A stretch of 64,000 bases of DNA. Source: Deltaproteobacteria bacterium. Lineage in GTDB: Bacteria; Myxococcota_A; Polyangia; Nannocystales; Nannocystaceae. Location: the NCBI GenBank assembly GCA_016709225.1, contig JADJEE010000012.1:2585501-2649500 (forward strand), read 5' to 3'. Positions 7,578-21,934 of the stretch are shown piece after piece. The stretch's first letter is position 1. Every line of letters begins with the position of its first letter. Both the position numbers and the translations under genes were made by a program. The notes under the pieces were generated by a model, which was not told where the DNA came from, made no database searches, and saw only the letters and a program-made list of their open reading frames with translations.

Positions 7578-9761
7578 TCAGAGGAAGGTCTGGTTGGTCT
7601 TCATCGTCCAACCCGCCCAGGTCGAGCCGGTGTTGCTGGTTTGAGTGCCCCAGACGCGGAAGTCGAGGCCGAAGGCGAGGGTGAGCACGCTCGCGCCGTC
7701 GTTGCTGCACGCCAACCCTGGTGCCGACGAGGACAGGCCGCCGGCGATCGCCTGCCAGTGTGGCTTCCAGGTCGCACCGCCGTCGGTGCTGACGTTGCGC
7801 CACTGCGCGCTGTCGGTGCCGCGACCGATGAGGTGCACGACCTTGCCGTTGCTCGAGGCACACGCAGCGAGCGATGAGGTGAAGATGCCCTTGCCGATCG
7901 GCTGCCAGTGCGGCTTCCAGGTCTTGCCACCATCGGTCGAGACGTTCCGCCAGCAACGCATGTCGTTGCCGCGACCGAAGACGTGCACGGTCTTGCCGTC
8001 GGCGGAGGCAGCAGCGGCGGGTGCCGAGGTGAAGACGCCCTCGCCGATGGGCGACCAATCGACCCAGGTCTTGCCACCATCGCTCGAACGCGTGCGCCAC
8101 ATCTTGTGATCGTTGCCGATGCCGAACAGCCGCAGCTCCTCGCCGGTGCTGTCGATCGTGACCGCGGGGCCGGTGAGGAAGACCCCCGCGCCAATCGGCG
8201 TCGAGCCCTGCCAGCTGGTGCCTGCGTCCTTCGAGGTCAGGAACCACATCCGATTGTCGAGGCCGCGTCCGACGACCACCAGGTGCTTGCCATCGCTGGA
8301 GCTCGCGGCGGCGATGCCCGAGTTCATCGCCACCGCGCCGAAGTCACCGAGCGACCCCCAGGTCTTGCCGCCGTCCTTCGAGCGCTTGCGGTGCACCTTG
8401 CCTTCGTGGGAGCGCGCGAACAGCCACGTCACGCCGCCGCCCTGGGCCACCGCTGGCATCGGGTGCACGCCCTCGATGGGGTTGGGACTGCCGGCGCCGA
8501 ACAGCGCGTCCCAGTTGCTGTCCATCGATCGCGTGACCTCGAGCATCTTGCCGACCGCCGGGCCCGCGAAGGCCGAGTTGGTGTTGCTCATCGCGGCGGA
8601 GCCCATCTTGCGCGGCAGGATCACCGACAACGCGGCGTACGCGGTCCCGATGTCGCCGGTGTGCCAGATCTCGGCCTGCTCCGATCCGGGGTTGGTCGAG
8701 GCCCAGCCGCCACGCACGGTGCTCGAGGCTGTCGACACCCGATAGGCCTGCATCGTCCTGCGCGTGGCCTTGGTGAACACCTTGGGATCATCGCGCAGCT
8801 GCTCGCGGATGAACTTGCCCATGTCACCCGCCGACATGCACACGGCACCGACCGAGGCACGGCAGTGGAAGTTGAACGCCGGCTTGTGCGTGCGGGGATC
8901 GGGCGACATCGTCATCGTCTCCGGGTCCCAACTGTGCTGCCAGGGGCCGTCGAGCGCGCCCGTGCAGGTGACGCCAGTGGCAGCGTGATCCATGCCGAGC
9001 GGTGCGAAGAGGTGCTCGCGAAGCAGTTCCTCGTAGGTCTTCGCGGTCTTGTGCTCGAACATCGACGACGCGATGATGCCGCCGCCGCTGTACTCGAAGC
9101 CGGTGTTCGGCGGCGCGTACTTCGGAGCGTCCAGCACCGCGTTCTTGACGTAGAGCCGCCGCCGCGCGCGGAGCTTGTTGTTCGTCATGTCGGCCGCGGT
9201 GTACTTTTCCCAGTCGTCGACGTTGTCGGCGGCCGGCGTGTACGGCATGCCGGAGGTGTGTGCGATGAGCTGTTCGATCGTCACCGTCTTGTAGAGCACC
9301 TGCGACGCCGGATTGTCCCAGATGCTGGCGTAGACGTCGGAGATCTTGCTCGTCCACCCGAGGCCGCCCACGCCGTCTTGGATCAGCTTGCCGATCAGGT
9401 TGCCCGTGAAGACCTTGCTGACAGAGCCGAGGTTGAACTTGTCATTCGGTTGCACGACGTTTGCGTCGCCTGCAGCGCCCAGCTTGCGCACGCCCTGCTG
9501 TCCGCTGACGATCGCATCACCGCCATCACGCACGAGCACCGCGGCGAGTGCTGGCACGCCGCACTCGCCGATGGTCTCGCGGAGCTTCTGCTCGAGGTAC
9601 TTACGGGCTTTGACGGTGGGCGAGATGTTCGGCAAGGCCGGACCACTGCCCGGCGGAAGATGGACCGGTGCACCGTGGGCTTCCCCCGAGTGACCGAGCA
9701 GCGCAAGGGCGGGGAGTCCCGCAGTGACGACGAGCATCGATCGACGCGTGATACGTGGCAT
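7578..9761 (-). CDS. Tat-exported beta-lactamase-fold protein with Asp-box repeats
   Basis: 727 residues. The N-terminus, MPRITRRSMLVVTAG, has a twin-arginine motif and a hydrophobic core, so it is probably Tat-exported. The first ~400 residues are a serine beta-lactamase/CubicO fold with SVSK (nucleophile Ser and Lys) and an HTG triad in place of KTG; the usual YxN is YSG. The C-terminal ~280 residues hold about six BNR/Asp-box repeats (SxDGGKTW and variants) as in sialidase-type propellers. The start at 9761 has GGAGG nine bases upstream; the in-frame extension to 10730 overlaps another gene and is not real. Possible roles: peptidase or esterase on a surface polymer. The substrate is unknown. 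Confidence 0.8.
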   Translation of the reverse strand: MPRITRRSMLVVTAGLPALALLGHSGEAHGAPVHLPPGSGPALPNISPTVKARKYLEQKLRETIGECGVPALAAVLVRDGGDAIVSGQQGVRKLGAAGDANVVQPNDKFNLGSVSKVFTGNLIGKLIQDGVGGLGWTSKISDVYASIWDNPASQVLYKTVTIEQLIAHTSGMPYTPAADNVDDWEKYTAADMTNNKLRARRRLYVKNAVLDAPKYAPPNTGFEYSGGGIIASSMFEHKTAKTYEELLREHLFAPLGMDHAATGVTCTGALDGPWQHSWDPETMTMSPDPRTHKPAFNFHCRASVGAVCMSAGDMGKFIREQLRDDPKVFTKATRRTMQAYRVSTASSTVRGGWASTNPGSEQAEIWHTGDIGTAYAALSVILPRKMGSAAMSNTNSAFAGPAVGKMLEVTRSMDSNWDALFGAGSPNPIEGVHPMPAVAQGGGVTWLFARSHEGKVHRKRSKDGGKTWGSLGDFGAVAMNSGIAAASSSDGKHLVVVGRGLDNRMWFLTSKDAGTSWQGSTPIGAGVFLTGPAVTIDSTGEELRLFGIGNDHKMWRTRSSDGGKTWVDWSPIGEGVFTSAPAAAASADGKTVHVFGRGNDMRCWRNVSTDGGKTWKPHWQPIGKGIFTSSLAACASSNGKVVHLIGRGTDSAQWRNVSTDGGATWKPHWQAIAGGLSSSAPGLACSNDGASVLTLAFGLDFRVWGTQTSNTGSTWAGWTMKTNQTFL

Positions 9762-9946
9762 TCGAGACATCCTCCGCACGAGCCCGTGGCATCGAGCTGT
9801 TCGGTGGACGGGGTCGCGCCAAGACGTGACAGGCGCACCCGGTCGATTTCCGAGCGACACCGCGCCGGCACCAGGGCGTGGGCCTGGCCACGTGGCCCGC
9901 GAACCCGCCGTCGTCGACGACGGTGCTCGCCCGCAGCGTCGAGGCC

Positions 9947-11215
<1,269 letters not shown>

Positions 11216-11219
11216 GGGA

Positions 11220-12419
11220 TCACACGCTCTCGATCACGACCGCGATGCCCTGACCGCCACCGATGCAGGCCGAGCCCACGCCGTAGCGACCCTTGCGGCG
11301 ACGCAGCTCGTGCACGAGGTGCGCGGTGATGCGGGCGCCCGAGGCCGCCAGCGGATGGCCGAGTGCGATCGCGCCGCCGTCGACGTTGGTGCGCTCGCGG
11401 TCGAGGCCGAGCTCCTTCTCGCACGCGAGGTACTGCGGCGCGAAGGCCTCGTTGATCTCGAACAGATCGACGTCCTTCTGCGCGACGCCGGCGCGCTCGA
11501 GCGCGCCGCGGATCGCCGGCACCGGGCCGATGCCCATGATGGTCGGATCGACGCCGGTGGTGTGCCACTGGACCACGCGGGCCAGCGGCGTGAGGCCGTG
11601 CTTCTTGATCGCGTCTTCGGTCGCCAGCACCAGCGCGGCCGCACCATCGCAGATGCCCGACGCATTGCCGGCCGAGACCACGCCGTCCTTCTTGAAGACC
11701 GGCGGCAGCTTGGCCATGCCCTCGAGCGTGGCCTCGGGGCGCGGGTGCTCGTCGGCCTCGAACGACTCGGGGCCCTTGCGACCCTTGATCTCGACCGCAG
11801 CAAGTTCGGCGGCGAAGCGACCGGCCGCGTGTGCAGCGGCCCAGGTCTGCTGGCTGCGCAGGCCGTACTCGTCGCACTGCTGCCGTGTGAGGCCGTGCTT
11901 CTCCGCGAGGTTCTCGGCGGTGACCGCCATCGCGCAGCCGGCGTAGGGATCGAAGAGCGACGACCACAACGTGTCCTCGAGCTTCGGGTCGGTGCCGAAC
12001 TTGGTGCCCCAGCGCAGGTTGCGGGCGGCGTACGGCGCCTGGCTCATGTTCTCGGTGCCACCGACGAGCACGATCTCCGCGTCACCGGCGAGCATCTCGT
12101 GTGCGCCGCTGACGATGGCCTGGAAGCCCGAGCCGCACAGGCGATTGACGGTCAGCGCCGGCACCGGCACCGGCACGCCGGCCTTGAGGCCGATGTGGCG
12201 CGCCATGTAGAGCGCGTCGGCGGAGGTCTGCGAGACGTTGCCGAACACCACGTGGTCGATGGCATCCGCGGGCACGTTGCCAGCGGCGAGCGCAGCCTTG
12301 GCCGCGACGACGCCGAGATCGATCGCGGAGACGTCCTTGAGCTTGCCCCCGAAGGTGCCGAAGGGCGTGCGCTTGGCGGAGACGATGAAGATCGGGCGTG
12401 AGAGCGTCTTTGCAGGCAT
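11220..12419 (-). CDS. Acetyl-CoA C-acetyltransferase (thiolase)
   Basis: 399 residues, normal thiolase length. Nucleophilic Cys in NRLCGSGFQA, His in GHPLAASGAR and the second Cys in GSACIGGGQG are all present. It condenses two acetyl-CoA or cleaves 3-ketoacyl-CoA in the cytoplasm. The start at 12419 is preceded by AAGGGA; the longer frame to 12491 lacks a ribosome binding site. It leads a two-gene operon with the LeuA-like enzyme. Confidence 0.92.
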   Translation of the reverse strand: MPAKTLSRPIFIVSAKRTPFGTFGGKLKDVSAIDLGVVAAKAALAAGNVPADAIDHVVFGNVSQTSADALYMARHIGLKAGVPVPVPALTVNRLCGSGFQAIVSGAHEMLAGDAEIVLVGGTENMSQAPYAARNLRWGTKFGTDPKLEDTLWSSLFDPYAGCAMAVTAENLAEKHGLTRQQCDEYGLRSQQTWAAAHAAGRFAAELAAVEIKGRKGPESFEADEHPRPEATLEGMAKLPPVFKKDGVVSAGNASGICDGAAALVLATEDAIKKHGLTPLARVVQWHTTGVDPTIMGIGPVPAIRGALERAGVAQKDVDLFEINEAFAPQYLACEKELGLDRERTNVDGGAIALGHPLAASGARITAHLVHELRRRKGRYGVGSACIGGGQGIAVVIESV

Positions 12420-12602
12420 GTCGATTCCCTTGGGGAGCGTGGCAAGCGTAGTGCACGACGCCCACGCAGACCCGCTGCAGTCGTGCCGCATCGGCGTGCT
12501 GCAACGCGTTGACTTTCCTCACTGCCTCGCCGTGCGTGCGACGAGGCAGCGATGGCGATGCGATCGCGACGACCGCATCGCGCGCTCGCAGCGAGGACTA
12601 AA

Positions 12603-13460
12603 GTGCTGCGGGTGACGTCGAGGTCGCGCGCGTGCGCGTGGGTGGTCGCGACCGCAGCGGCGTCGTGCGCGATGCAGTCGCACGCGCGCGCCAGCGGGCC
12701 GGCGCCGGTCGTGCGTCGCTCCGAGCTGCAGCCGCCCGAGCAGGACGCCGACGGCGTGGTGCCCGAGACCCCTCGCAGCGCGCGTGCCCGGTCGCAGACG
12801 CCAGCGTTGCATCGCTACCTGACGCGCGAGCTGTCACCGTCGGCGCGCTTCCTCGACCACGGTGTGATTGCGCTGTCGCTGGCCGGCGGCTACCCCCACC
12901 GCTATCGGCTCGGCGCCGCGATCGGTCTGCTCGATCACCTCAGCCTCGGCGCCACCGCCCACTGGCTGCCGGGGCAATCGCGGCCGCATGTCTCGGCCCA
13001 GGTCGCGCTGGCGTTCTATCGCTGGCGTCACGTCGAGCTCGGCGCGATCTACGATCGCATCGCCTATCCGCCGCCCGAGCGCGATCAGGATCCCAAGACC
13101 CCGTCGTACCAGCGCGACGCACACGTGGTCGCCGCCGCGATCGCGTTCTCGCAGCAGTGGGTGTCGGCCGGCGTCGAGGTCGGCATCGCCTACGGTCGCG
13201 AGCACGACCCCGGTCGCGAGGACAGCGACGACTCGAGCAACCCCAAGCTCTGGCGCCTGCGACCCGGCGGCGGTGTGTTCGTTCGCGCGGGCACGCGGCG
13301 CTGGGGCTTCGTCGCCACCGCGCGGGCACCGTTCTGGATGGCCGAGCTGGCGTTCGATCTGCGCTTCGGCGCGTTCGAGGTGCGCAGCCGCGGCGGGTGG
13401 CGCCCCCGCGGCATCGTGCGGGCCGGCGACCGTCGCGTGCCGCTGCGCAGCGGGCCGTAG
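12603..13460 (+). CDS. Exported outer-membrane-like protein of unknown function
   Basis: 285 residues with a signal peptide (hydrophobic region ending in SHARA) after a basic start, then a disordered Pro-rich stretch and a C-terminal half of alternating short amphipathic strands ending in a strand-rich region, which suggests a small beta-barrel. GTG 12603 is chosen because AGGA lies five bases upstream; GTG 12612 is an alternative. It faces the kinase gene with 44 bases between stops. No family recognised. Confidence 0.55.
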   Translation: MLRVTSRSRACAWVVATAAASCAMQSHARASGPAPVVRRSELQPPEQDADGVVPETPRSARARSQTPALHRYLTRELSPSARFLDHGVIALSLAGGYPHRYRLGAAIGLLDHLSLGATAHWLPGQSRPHVSAQVALAFYRWRHVELGAIYDRIAYPPPERDQDPKTPSYQRDAHVVAAAIAFSQQWVSAGVEVGIAYGREHDPGREDSDDSSNPKLWRLRPGGGVFVRAGTRRWGFVATARAPFWMAELAFDLRFGAFEVRSRGGWRPRGIVRAGDRRVPLRSGP

Positions 13461-13504
13461 CCGTCGTCGCTCGCGGCCGCCCGCTCGCACCCGACCGCAA
13501 TCGG

Positions 13505-17521
<4,017 letters not shown>

Positions 17522-17678
17522 GCCTGCACCGGGGGCGGGCCGACGCCTTGGCGAATGCCGGCGCCGCTGCGAGCCGATCCCACCCCGTAGTCCCATCAGT
17601 TTCCCACAGCCGGGCGGGGTTCCCGGGGCCCGTGCACAGCGGTCCGAAACGTCGTCCCTGCGCCGGTCTGCGCCGGCA

Positions 17679-18746
17679 TCAGCGACAGAGATCGCCGCGG
17701 TCGGTCAGACCCGCGCCGTCGATCGTGAACAGCTTGGGCACCGCGGTCGCGGCGGGCGAGGCCGGCGTCGCGGCGGGCGCAGCCGGAGTCGCGGCGGGTT
17801 CGCTCGGCGCGGGTGTCTCCGTGGGGGTCGCCGGCGCCTCGTTCTCCCAGCCACCATCGTCGTCGCCCCAGTCGTCACCACCCGCGGTCGCATCGCCGCC
17901 GTCGGTGTCGTGGCCGCCCTCGGTCGCGCCACCTTGGGTGGGATCGACACCGCCGCCGCTGCCCTGCGCGAACGCGGGCGCGAGATCGCGGGTCTTGTAG
18001 CTGATGACCACGGTGTTCGACTTGCGACCAGCCGGTGCGGTGATGCGAGTGCGGGCGGGCAACACCACGTCGCCGTGGCGCTCGAGCTCCTCGTGGGCGA
18101 GCGTCCACAGCAACGGACCGCGCGAACCATCGGCGCCGCGTCGCCACAGCTTGCCACCGACGAAGCGCCACGCGTCGCCCTGCGGTACGAAGTTCAGCTG
18201 CTCCACGAAGCGATCGTTGGCGACGACGAGCGCCTCGAAGCCGCCTTCGGCGTCCCAGCGCTGCTCGAGCGTGGTGCGGGGCTCGGCGATCACCGGCGCA
18301 CCGCCGAGCACCAGCGCGGTCAGATCGTCGCCGTCCAGTGCGACACCCAGCAGGGCCTCGATCGCGCACGCCGACGGCGGCCCGTGGTAGAAGCCGCTCG
18401 GGAACGCATCGAGCTTGTAGCGCAGCGCGTAGCCCTGCTCGGTGAACGACAGCGTCACCAGCTCGTTGCCCGAGACCTGCACGCTGCCGCGGAAGCGGGC
18501 CGGCGCCTGGGCCACGAACGCGAGGTTGCCCCGCATCACGCGATTGGCCACGACCTTGGCCTCGGGCACCGCGATGGCCTCGAGCTGTCGCGCGGTGCTG
18601 GCCAGCAGCAGCGCCTGCGCGGGCGCTTGGCCGGGCGCATAGGGGGCTCGGATGTTGCGATGCCCGCACGAGGCCATCACGAGCACGGCGAGTGCCACGA
18701 GCGCGTGTCGCAGCGACGATGGATTCGAGCGGGCAGGGCGACGCAC
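17679..18746 (-). CDS. LolB/DUF4292-like lipoprotein
   Basis: About 355 residues if started at the GTG at 18746, giving a lipoprotein signal ending in VMASC with Cys27. An in-frame GTG at 18845 would add 33 residues. Neither has a strong ribosome binding site, so the start is uncertain. The body has the beta-rich pattern of LolB/DUF4292 outer-membrane lipoproteins (inference from pattern, not a firm match). The C-terminal ~90 residues are a Gly/Asp- then Ala/Pro/Thr-rich tail, probably disordered. The kinase gene follows on the same strand, 157 bases downstream. Confidence 0.55.
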   Translation of the reverse strand: MRRPARSNPSSLRHALVALAVLVMASCGHRNIRAPYAPGQAPAQALLLASTARQLEAIAVPEAKVVANRVMRGNLAFVAQAPARFRGSVQVSGNELVTLSFTEQGYALRYKLDAFPSGFYHGPPSACAIEALLGVALDGDDLTALVLGGAPVIAEPRTTLEQRWDAEGGFEALVVANDRFVEQLNFVPQGDAWRFVGGKLWRRGADGSRGPLLWTLAHEELERHGDVVLPARTRITAPAGRKSNTVVISYKTRDLAPAFAQGSGGGVDPTQGGATEGGHDTDGGDATAGGDDWGDDDGGWENEAPATPTETPAPSEPAATPAAPAATPASPAATAVPKLFTIDGAGLTDRGDLCR

Positions 18747-18938
18747 GGGCGGCAACACTACCACTGCCCGAGGCGCCGGCTTCGTCGCCGACGTCGTGCC
18801 CGCCGCTTTGCGCGGGCCCTCGCCCCCGGTCGACACGACGTGCACGGCGCGACCCTAGTGCGCGCGCGAGCGATCGCTCGCACGCGCCGGGCCGTGGACG
18901 TGCGCACGCACGCCGACCGGGGGCGCTGCGGCAGTGCG

Positions 18939-19307
18939 TCAAGTTTCCTCGGTCGAAGGGGTCGCGATCCGCAGGGTCGTCTCGCCGTCGACGATGATGT
19001 ACGGGCGGATGCGATCGTAGGTCTTGCGACCGATGCCCTTGACGCGCATGAGCTGGCTGGCGTGGGAGACCGCCTTCTTCTTCACGAACTCGACGATGCG
19101 CGCGGCGGTGGTGGGGCCGATGCCGGGCAACAGCTCGAGCTGCTCGATGCTGGCGGTGTTGACGTTGACCTCGCCCTCGAGCGGCGGTGCGAGCAACGCC
19201 GCGGGCACCGGCGTGGGCGCGGCCGCTGCGGTGATCGGCAGACCCAGGCACAGCAGCAGCACGGCGCGTCGGAGGGTGCGGTGGTGGAGACGGTGGATGG
19301 CGTTCAT
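18939..19307 (-). CDS. ComEA-like secreted helix-hairpin-helix protein
   Basis: 122 residues. A signal peptide (LLLCLGLPITAAAA) is followed by a helix-hairpin-helix pair: VNVNTASIEQLELLPGIG, then LMRVKGIGRKTYDRIRP. This is the C-terminal DNA-binding unit of ComEA, the periplasmic receptor that pulls in transforming DNA. A ComEA role is plausible, but short exported HhH proteins have other uses too. The start at 19307 is the ATG closest to the signal peptide; ATG or CTG/ATG codons at 19319-19325 are alternatives and no clear ribosome binding site is seen. Confidence 0.75.
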   Translation of the reverse strand: MNAIHRLHHRTLRRAVLLLCLGLPITAAAAPTPVPAALLAPPLEGEVNVNTASIEQLELLPGIGPTTAARIVEFVKKKAVSHASQLMRVKGIGRKTYDRIRPYIIVDGETTLRIATPSTEET

Positions 19308-19386
19308 GCGGCCGCGCATCAGCACGCGCCGCGCCGCACGAGCACGATCGCCGTGATCTGCGTGTGATCTCGGGCCCGCACGTCAC

Positions 19387-19451
19387 GCCACGCACGGGCG
19401 TGGCTCCGGCCATGCGCGGCCATCGGCGGCCGATCGGGCCGCGCATGGCCG
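19387..19451. repeat. Two tandem hairpins, one a 45-nt palindrome, between divergent genes
   Basis: Two adjacent inverted repeats lie between the ComEA-like gene and the Cys-rich lipoprotein gene. The first (19387-19404) is GCCACGC, four-base loop, GCGTGGC. The second (19407-19451) has 15-bp perfect arms (left CGGCCATGCGCGGCC) around a 13-base centre that is itself an inverted repeat (ATCGGC-G-GCCGAT), with a 2-base bulge on the right side. This region is intergenic on both strands. It could be an operator or a structured element. Confidence 0.65.
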
Positions 19452-19508
19452 AAATGGGCCACAAGACCGGTCGCGCCCCTGGGCATCCGTTGTATCCTCC
19501 GCCGGTCC

Positions 19509-20129
19509 ATGTCGCGTCTCGCGCCCGCGGTGCTCGCCCTGCTCGTCCTTGCCGGCTGCAAGGCCAAGATCGGCGATCCCTGCCAGGTCAGCACCAACTG
19601 CAGCCTGACCGGCACGCGCATCTGCGATCTGTCCCACCGCATCGACGGCAACGGCAACCCCACGCCCAGCGGCAGCGGCGAGTGCACCGTCGAGTCGTGC
19701 GGTGTCGACAACTGCCCGAAGGAAGCCGAGTGCGTGAAGGTCTACGGCAGCGACTTCCTCACGGTCGCCTGCGATCCCGAACGTGAGGATCGCGTGGTCG
19801 CGCGACCGCAGTCGTGCGGCGTCGACGAGTGCCCCGACGCCGACACCGACGGTCCCGAGCTGCCCGAGTGCCTGACCGACGACGACGGGCAGTGTGTGTT
19901 CGCGCCGCTCGACGAGTGCAACCCCAACGAGGTGTGCCTGCCCGAGGGTCTGTGCGCCGACGAGATCACCGCGCGCACCAGCTGCCGCCGTCGCTGCAAG
20001 AAGGACGGCGACTGTCGCAGTGGCTACGAGTGCGTCAGCACCGGCGCCCGCGGCATCTACCCCGCGCCGGATCCCGACCATCCGGGCGACCCCCGCGACG
20101 TGAAGATCTGCGTGCCCAAGAGCTTCTGA
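19509..20129 (+). CDS. Cys-rich lipoprotein
   Basis: 206 residues. Lipoprotein signal MSRLAPAVLALLVLAGC with lipidated Cys17. The mature protein has many cysteines in an irregular spacing, as in disulfide-rich secreted proteins of Myxococcota; no family recognised. It is followed one base later by the three-residue-periodic Cys protein and may be cotranscribed. The start is the first ATG after the promoter-like TTGTATCC stretch. Confidence 0.75.
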   Translation: MSRLAPAVLALLVLAGCKAKIGDPCQVSTNCSLTGTRICDLSHRIDGNGNPTPSGSGECTVESCGVDNCPKEAECVKVYGSDFLTVACDPEREDRVVARPQSCGVDECPDADTDGPELPECLTDDDGQCVFAPLDECNPNEVCLPEGLCADEITARTSCRRRCKKDGDCRSGYECVSTGARGIYPAPDPDHPGDPRDVKICVPKSF

Positions 20130-20130
20130 C

Positions 20131-20916
20131 GTGGCCGCGGACCTCGACGAGCTCCTCGCGAGCGTGCGCGCGCTGCTGCAGGAGCACTCGCAGGAGCCCG
20201 AGGCACGGCCCGAGGGCGAGGGCAACTTTCGCTGCGTCGACTGTCAGGGCTGCAACGACTGTCGCTTCTGCAACGGCTGTACGCGCTGCCTCGACTGCAC
20301 CTACTGCGACGCGTGCGTCGGCTGCACCGGGTGCACGCAGAGCCGCGGCTGCAACGATTGCCAGGGCACCTCGCACAGCCAGTACGCGCGAGCATGCGAT
20401 CAGTGCTCGTACGTGACGTTGTGCGTGGGCTGTGAGAGCTGCGTGCACTGCTTCGGCTGTGTTGCCATGAGCGGCGCCGAGTTCTGCATCGCCAACGTCA
20501 AGTACAGTCGGCGCGAGTACCAGACCAAGGTCGCCGAGCTGCGCGTCGAGCTCGATCGACGCATGGCCGCGGGTTGGCGACCCGAGTGGCTGACCGATGG
20601 GGCCGACGACGACGCAGATGACGACGCGTCTGCACCCGAGCACGACGCGCCGCCGGACGACGCGAACCTCGACGACGACGATGACGCGCCCGAGCGCGCC
20701 GCTGCTCCGGTGGCCCAGCCGCGATCGGAGCCCGTGCGATCGGAGCCCGTGCGATCGGAGCCCGTGCGATCGGAGCCCGTGCGATCGGAGCCGCGCGCCG
20801 CAGGGCCCTCGGTCACGCGCCCGTCCCGGCCGATGCGTGCCGAGGCGCCGGCGGGCCCCACGACCACGGCCAAGCCACCGAGCGTGGTCGCGGCCCGACG
20901 ACCGCGACGGGGATGA
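20131..20916 (+). CDS. Protein with a run of Cys every third residue
   Basis: 261 residues, no signal peptide. The region 35-119 has 22 cysteines. The first twelve occupy positions 35, 38, 41 and so on to 68 without a break: every third residue is Cys (CVDCQGCNDCRFCNGC and onward). A helix-like KVAELRVELDRR segment follows. The C-terminus is acidic, then contains a five-residue RSEPV repeat and a basic Pro/Ala tail. I do not recognise a function; metal or iron-sulfur binding is possible. The GTG start follows the previous stop by one base. Confidence 0.75.
   Translation: MAADLDELLASVRALLQEHSQEPEARPEGEGNFRCVDCQGCNDCRFCNGCTRCLDCTYCDACVGCTGCTQSRGCNDCQGTSHSQYARACDQCSYVTLCVGCESCVHCFGCVAMSGAEFCIANVKYSRREYQTKVAELRVELDRRMAAGWRPEWLTDGADDDADDDASAPEHDAPPDDANLDDDDDAPERAAAPVAQPRSEPVRSEPVRSEPVRSEPVRSEPRAAGPSVTRPSRPMRAEAPAGPTTTAKPPSVVAARRPRRG
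20721..20792 (+). repeat. 15-bp tandem repeat
   Basis: Four perfect copies of gcgatcggagcccgt run head to tail from 20721 to 20780, with a fifth partial copy. They encode RSEPV repeats in the disordered tail of the Cys-periodic protein. Identity at the third codon positions shows recent duplication. Confidence 0.9.
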
Positions 20917-21002
20917 TCCACACGCGGTCGACCGCGTCGCGGATCTTGCAGCCCGGACCTGGGCCCGGACCTGCGGTGTGAATCCGTGGTAACGCAGGGC
21001 CC

Positions 21003-21824
21003 ATGGAGAGGCTGGCGATCCTCGGTTGCGGCACCATGGGCGAGGCGATCCTCGGCGGCCTGCTGCACGAAGGTGTGTTCACGCGCGAGCACGTGACCGC
21101 GACGGTGCGCCGGGCCGAGGCCGCCGCGCGCCTGCACCAGGCCCACGGCATCGGCACCACGCTCGACAACGTGGCGGCCTGCGCCGGCGCCGACGTGGTG
21201 CTGGTGAGCGTCAAGCCGCAGTTCATGGCCGAGCTGCTCGACGACGATCGCATGCGTGCGGCGCTCGACAACAAGCTGTTGGTGAGCATCGCAGCTGGCG
21301 TGCGACTGCCGAGCATCGACGCCTGGCTGCCCACGACCAAGCTCATCCGCGCGATGCCCAACACGCCGTGCCTGATCAGTCGCGGGATGACGGTGCTCGC
21401 CGCGGGCCCGCGCGCCGGCGCCGACGAGCTCGAGCTCGCGCGGCGCATGTTCGCTGCGGTCGGCCGCGTGATCGAGCTCGAGGACAAGCACATGGACGCC
21501 GTCACCAGCCTGAACGGCAGCGGCCCCGCGTTCGCGTACGTCATGCTCGAGGCGATGGCCGACGGCGGCGTGATGATGGGCCTGCGCCGCGACGTCGCAC
21601 TCGAGATCGCGGCGTCGGTGTTCCTCGGCGCGGCGTCGATGGTGCTCGACACCAAGCTGCACCCCGCCGCGCTCAAGGATCAGGTCACCACGCCGGCCGG
21701 CAGCACCATCGCGGGGCTGCTGACGATGGAGGACGGACGCATCCGCTCGGTGCTCGCGCGCACGATCCAAGAGGCGACCAAGGTCGCCGCGTCGCTCGGG
21801 GCCCCGAAGGGCTCTGCCACCTGA
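21003..21824 (+). CDS. proC: Pyrroline-5-carboxylate reductase
   Basis: 273 residues, normal length. The N-terminal Rossmann motif is LGCGTMGEAILGG; KPQF and MPNTP are family landmarks; the C-terminal part has NGSGPAF and LKDQVTTPAGSTIAGL. It reduces P5C to proline with NAD(P)H in the cytoplasm. The ATG at 21003 begins right at the Rossmann strand. Confidence 0.95.
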   Translation: MERLAILGCGTMGEAILGGLLHEGVFTREHVTATVRRAEAAARLHQAHGIGTTLDNVAACAGADVVLVSVKPQFMAELLDDDRMRAALDNKLLVSIAAGVRLPSIDAWLPTTKLIRAMPNTPCLISRGMTVLAAGPRAGADELELARRMFAAVGRVIELEDKHMDAVTSLNGSGPAFAYVMLEAMADGGVMMGLRRDVALEIAASVFLGAASMVLDTKLHPAALKDQVTTPAGSTIAGLLTMEDGRIRSVLARTIQEATKVAASLGAPKGSAT

Positions 21825-21934
21825 GGTCGTCGCACCCGATCGGCGTCTGCGTGCGCCACTGAACGACGGCGCAGCGCCCGAGGACCGCACGAAACTTGCG
21901 AGCCTGCGCGCGCGCACGGGATCATGGGCCGGTC

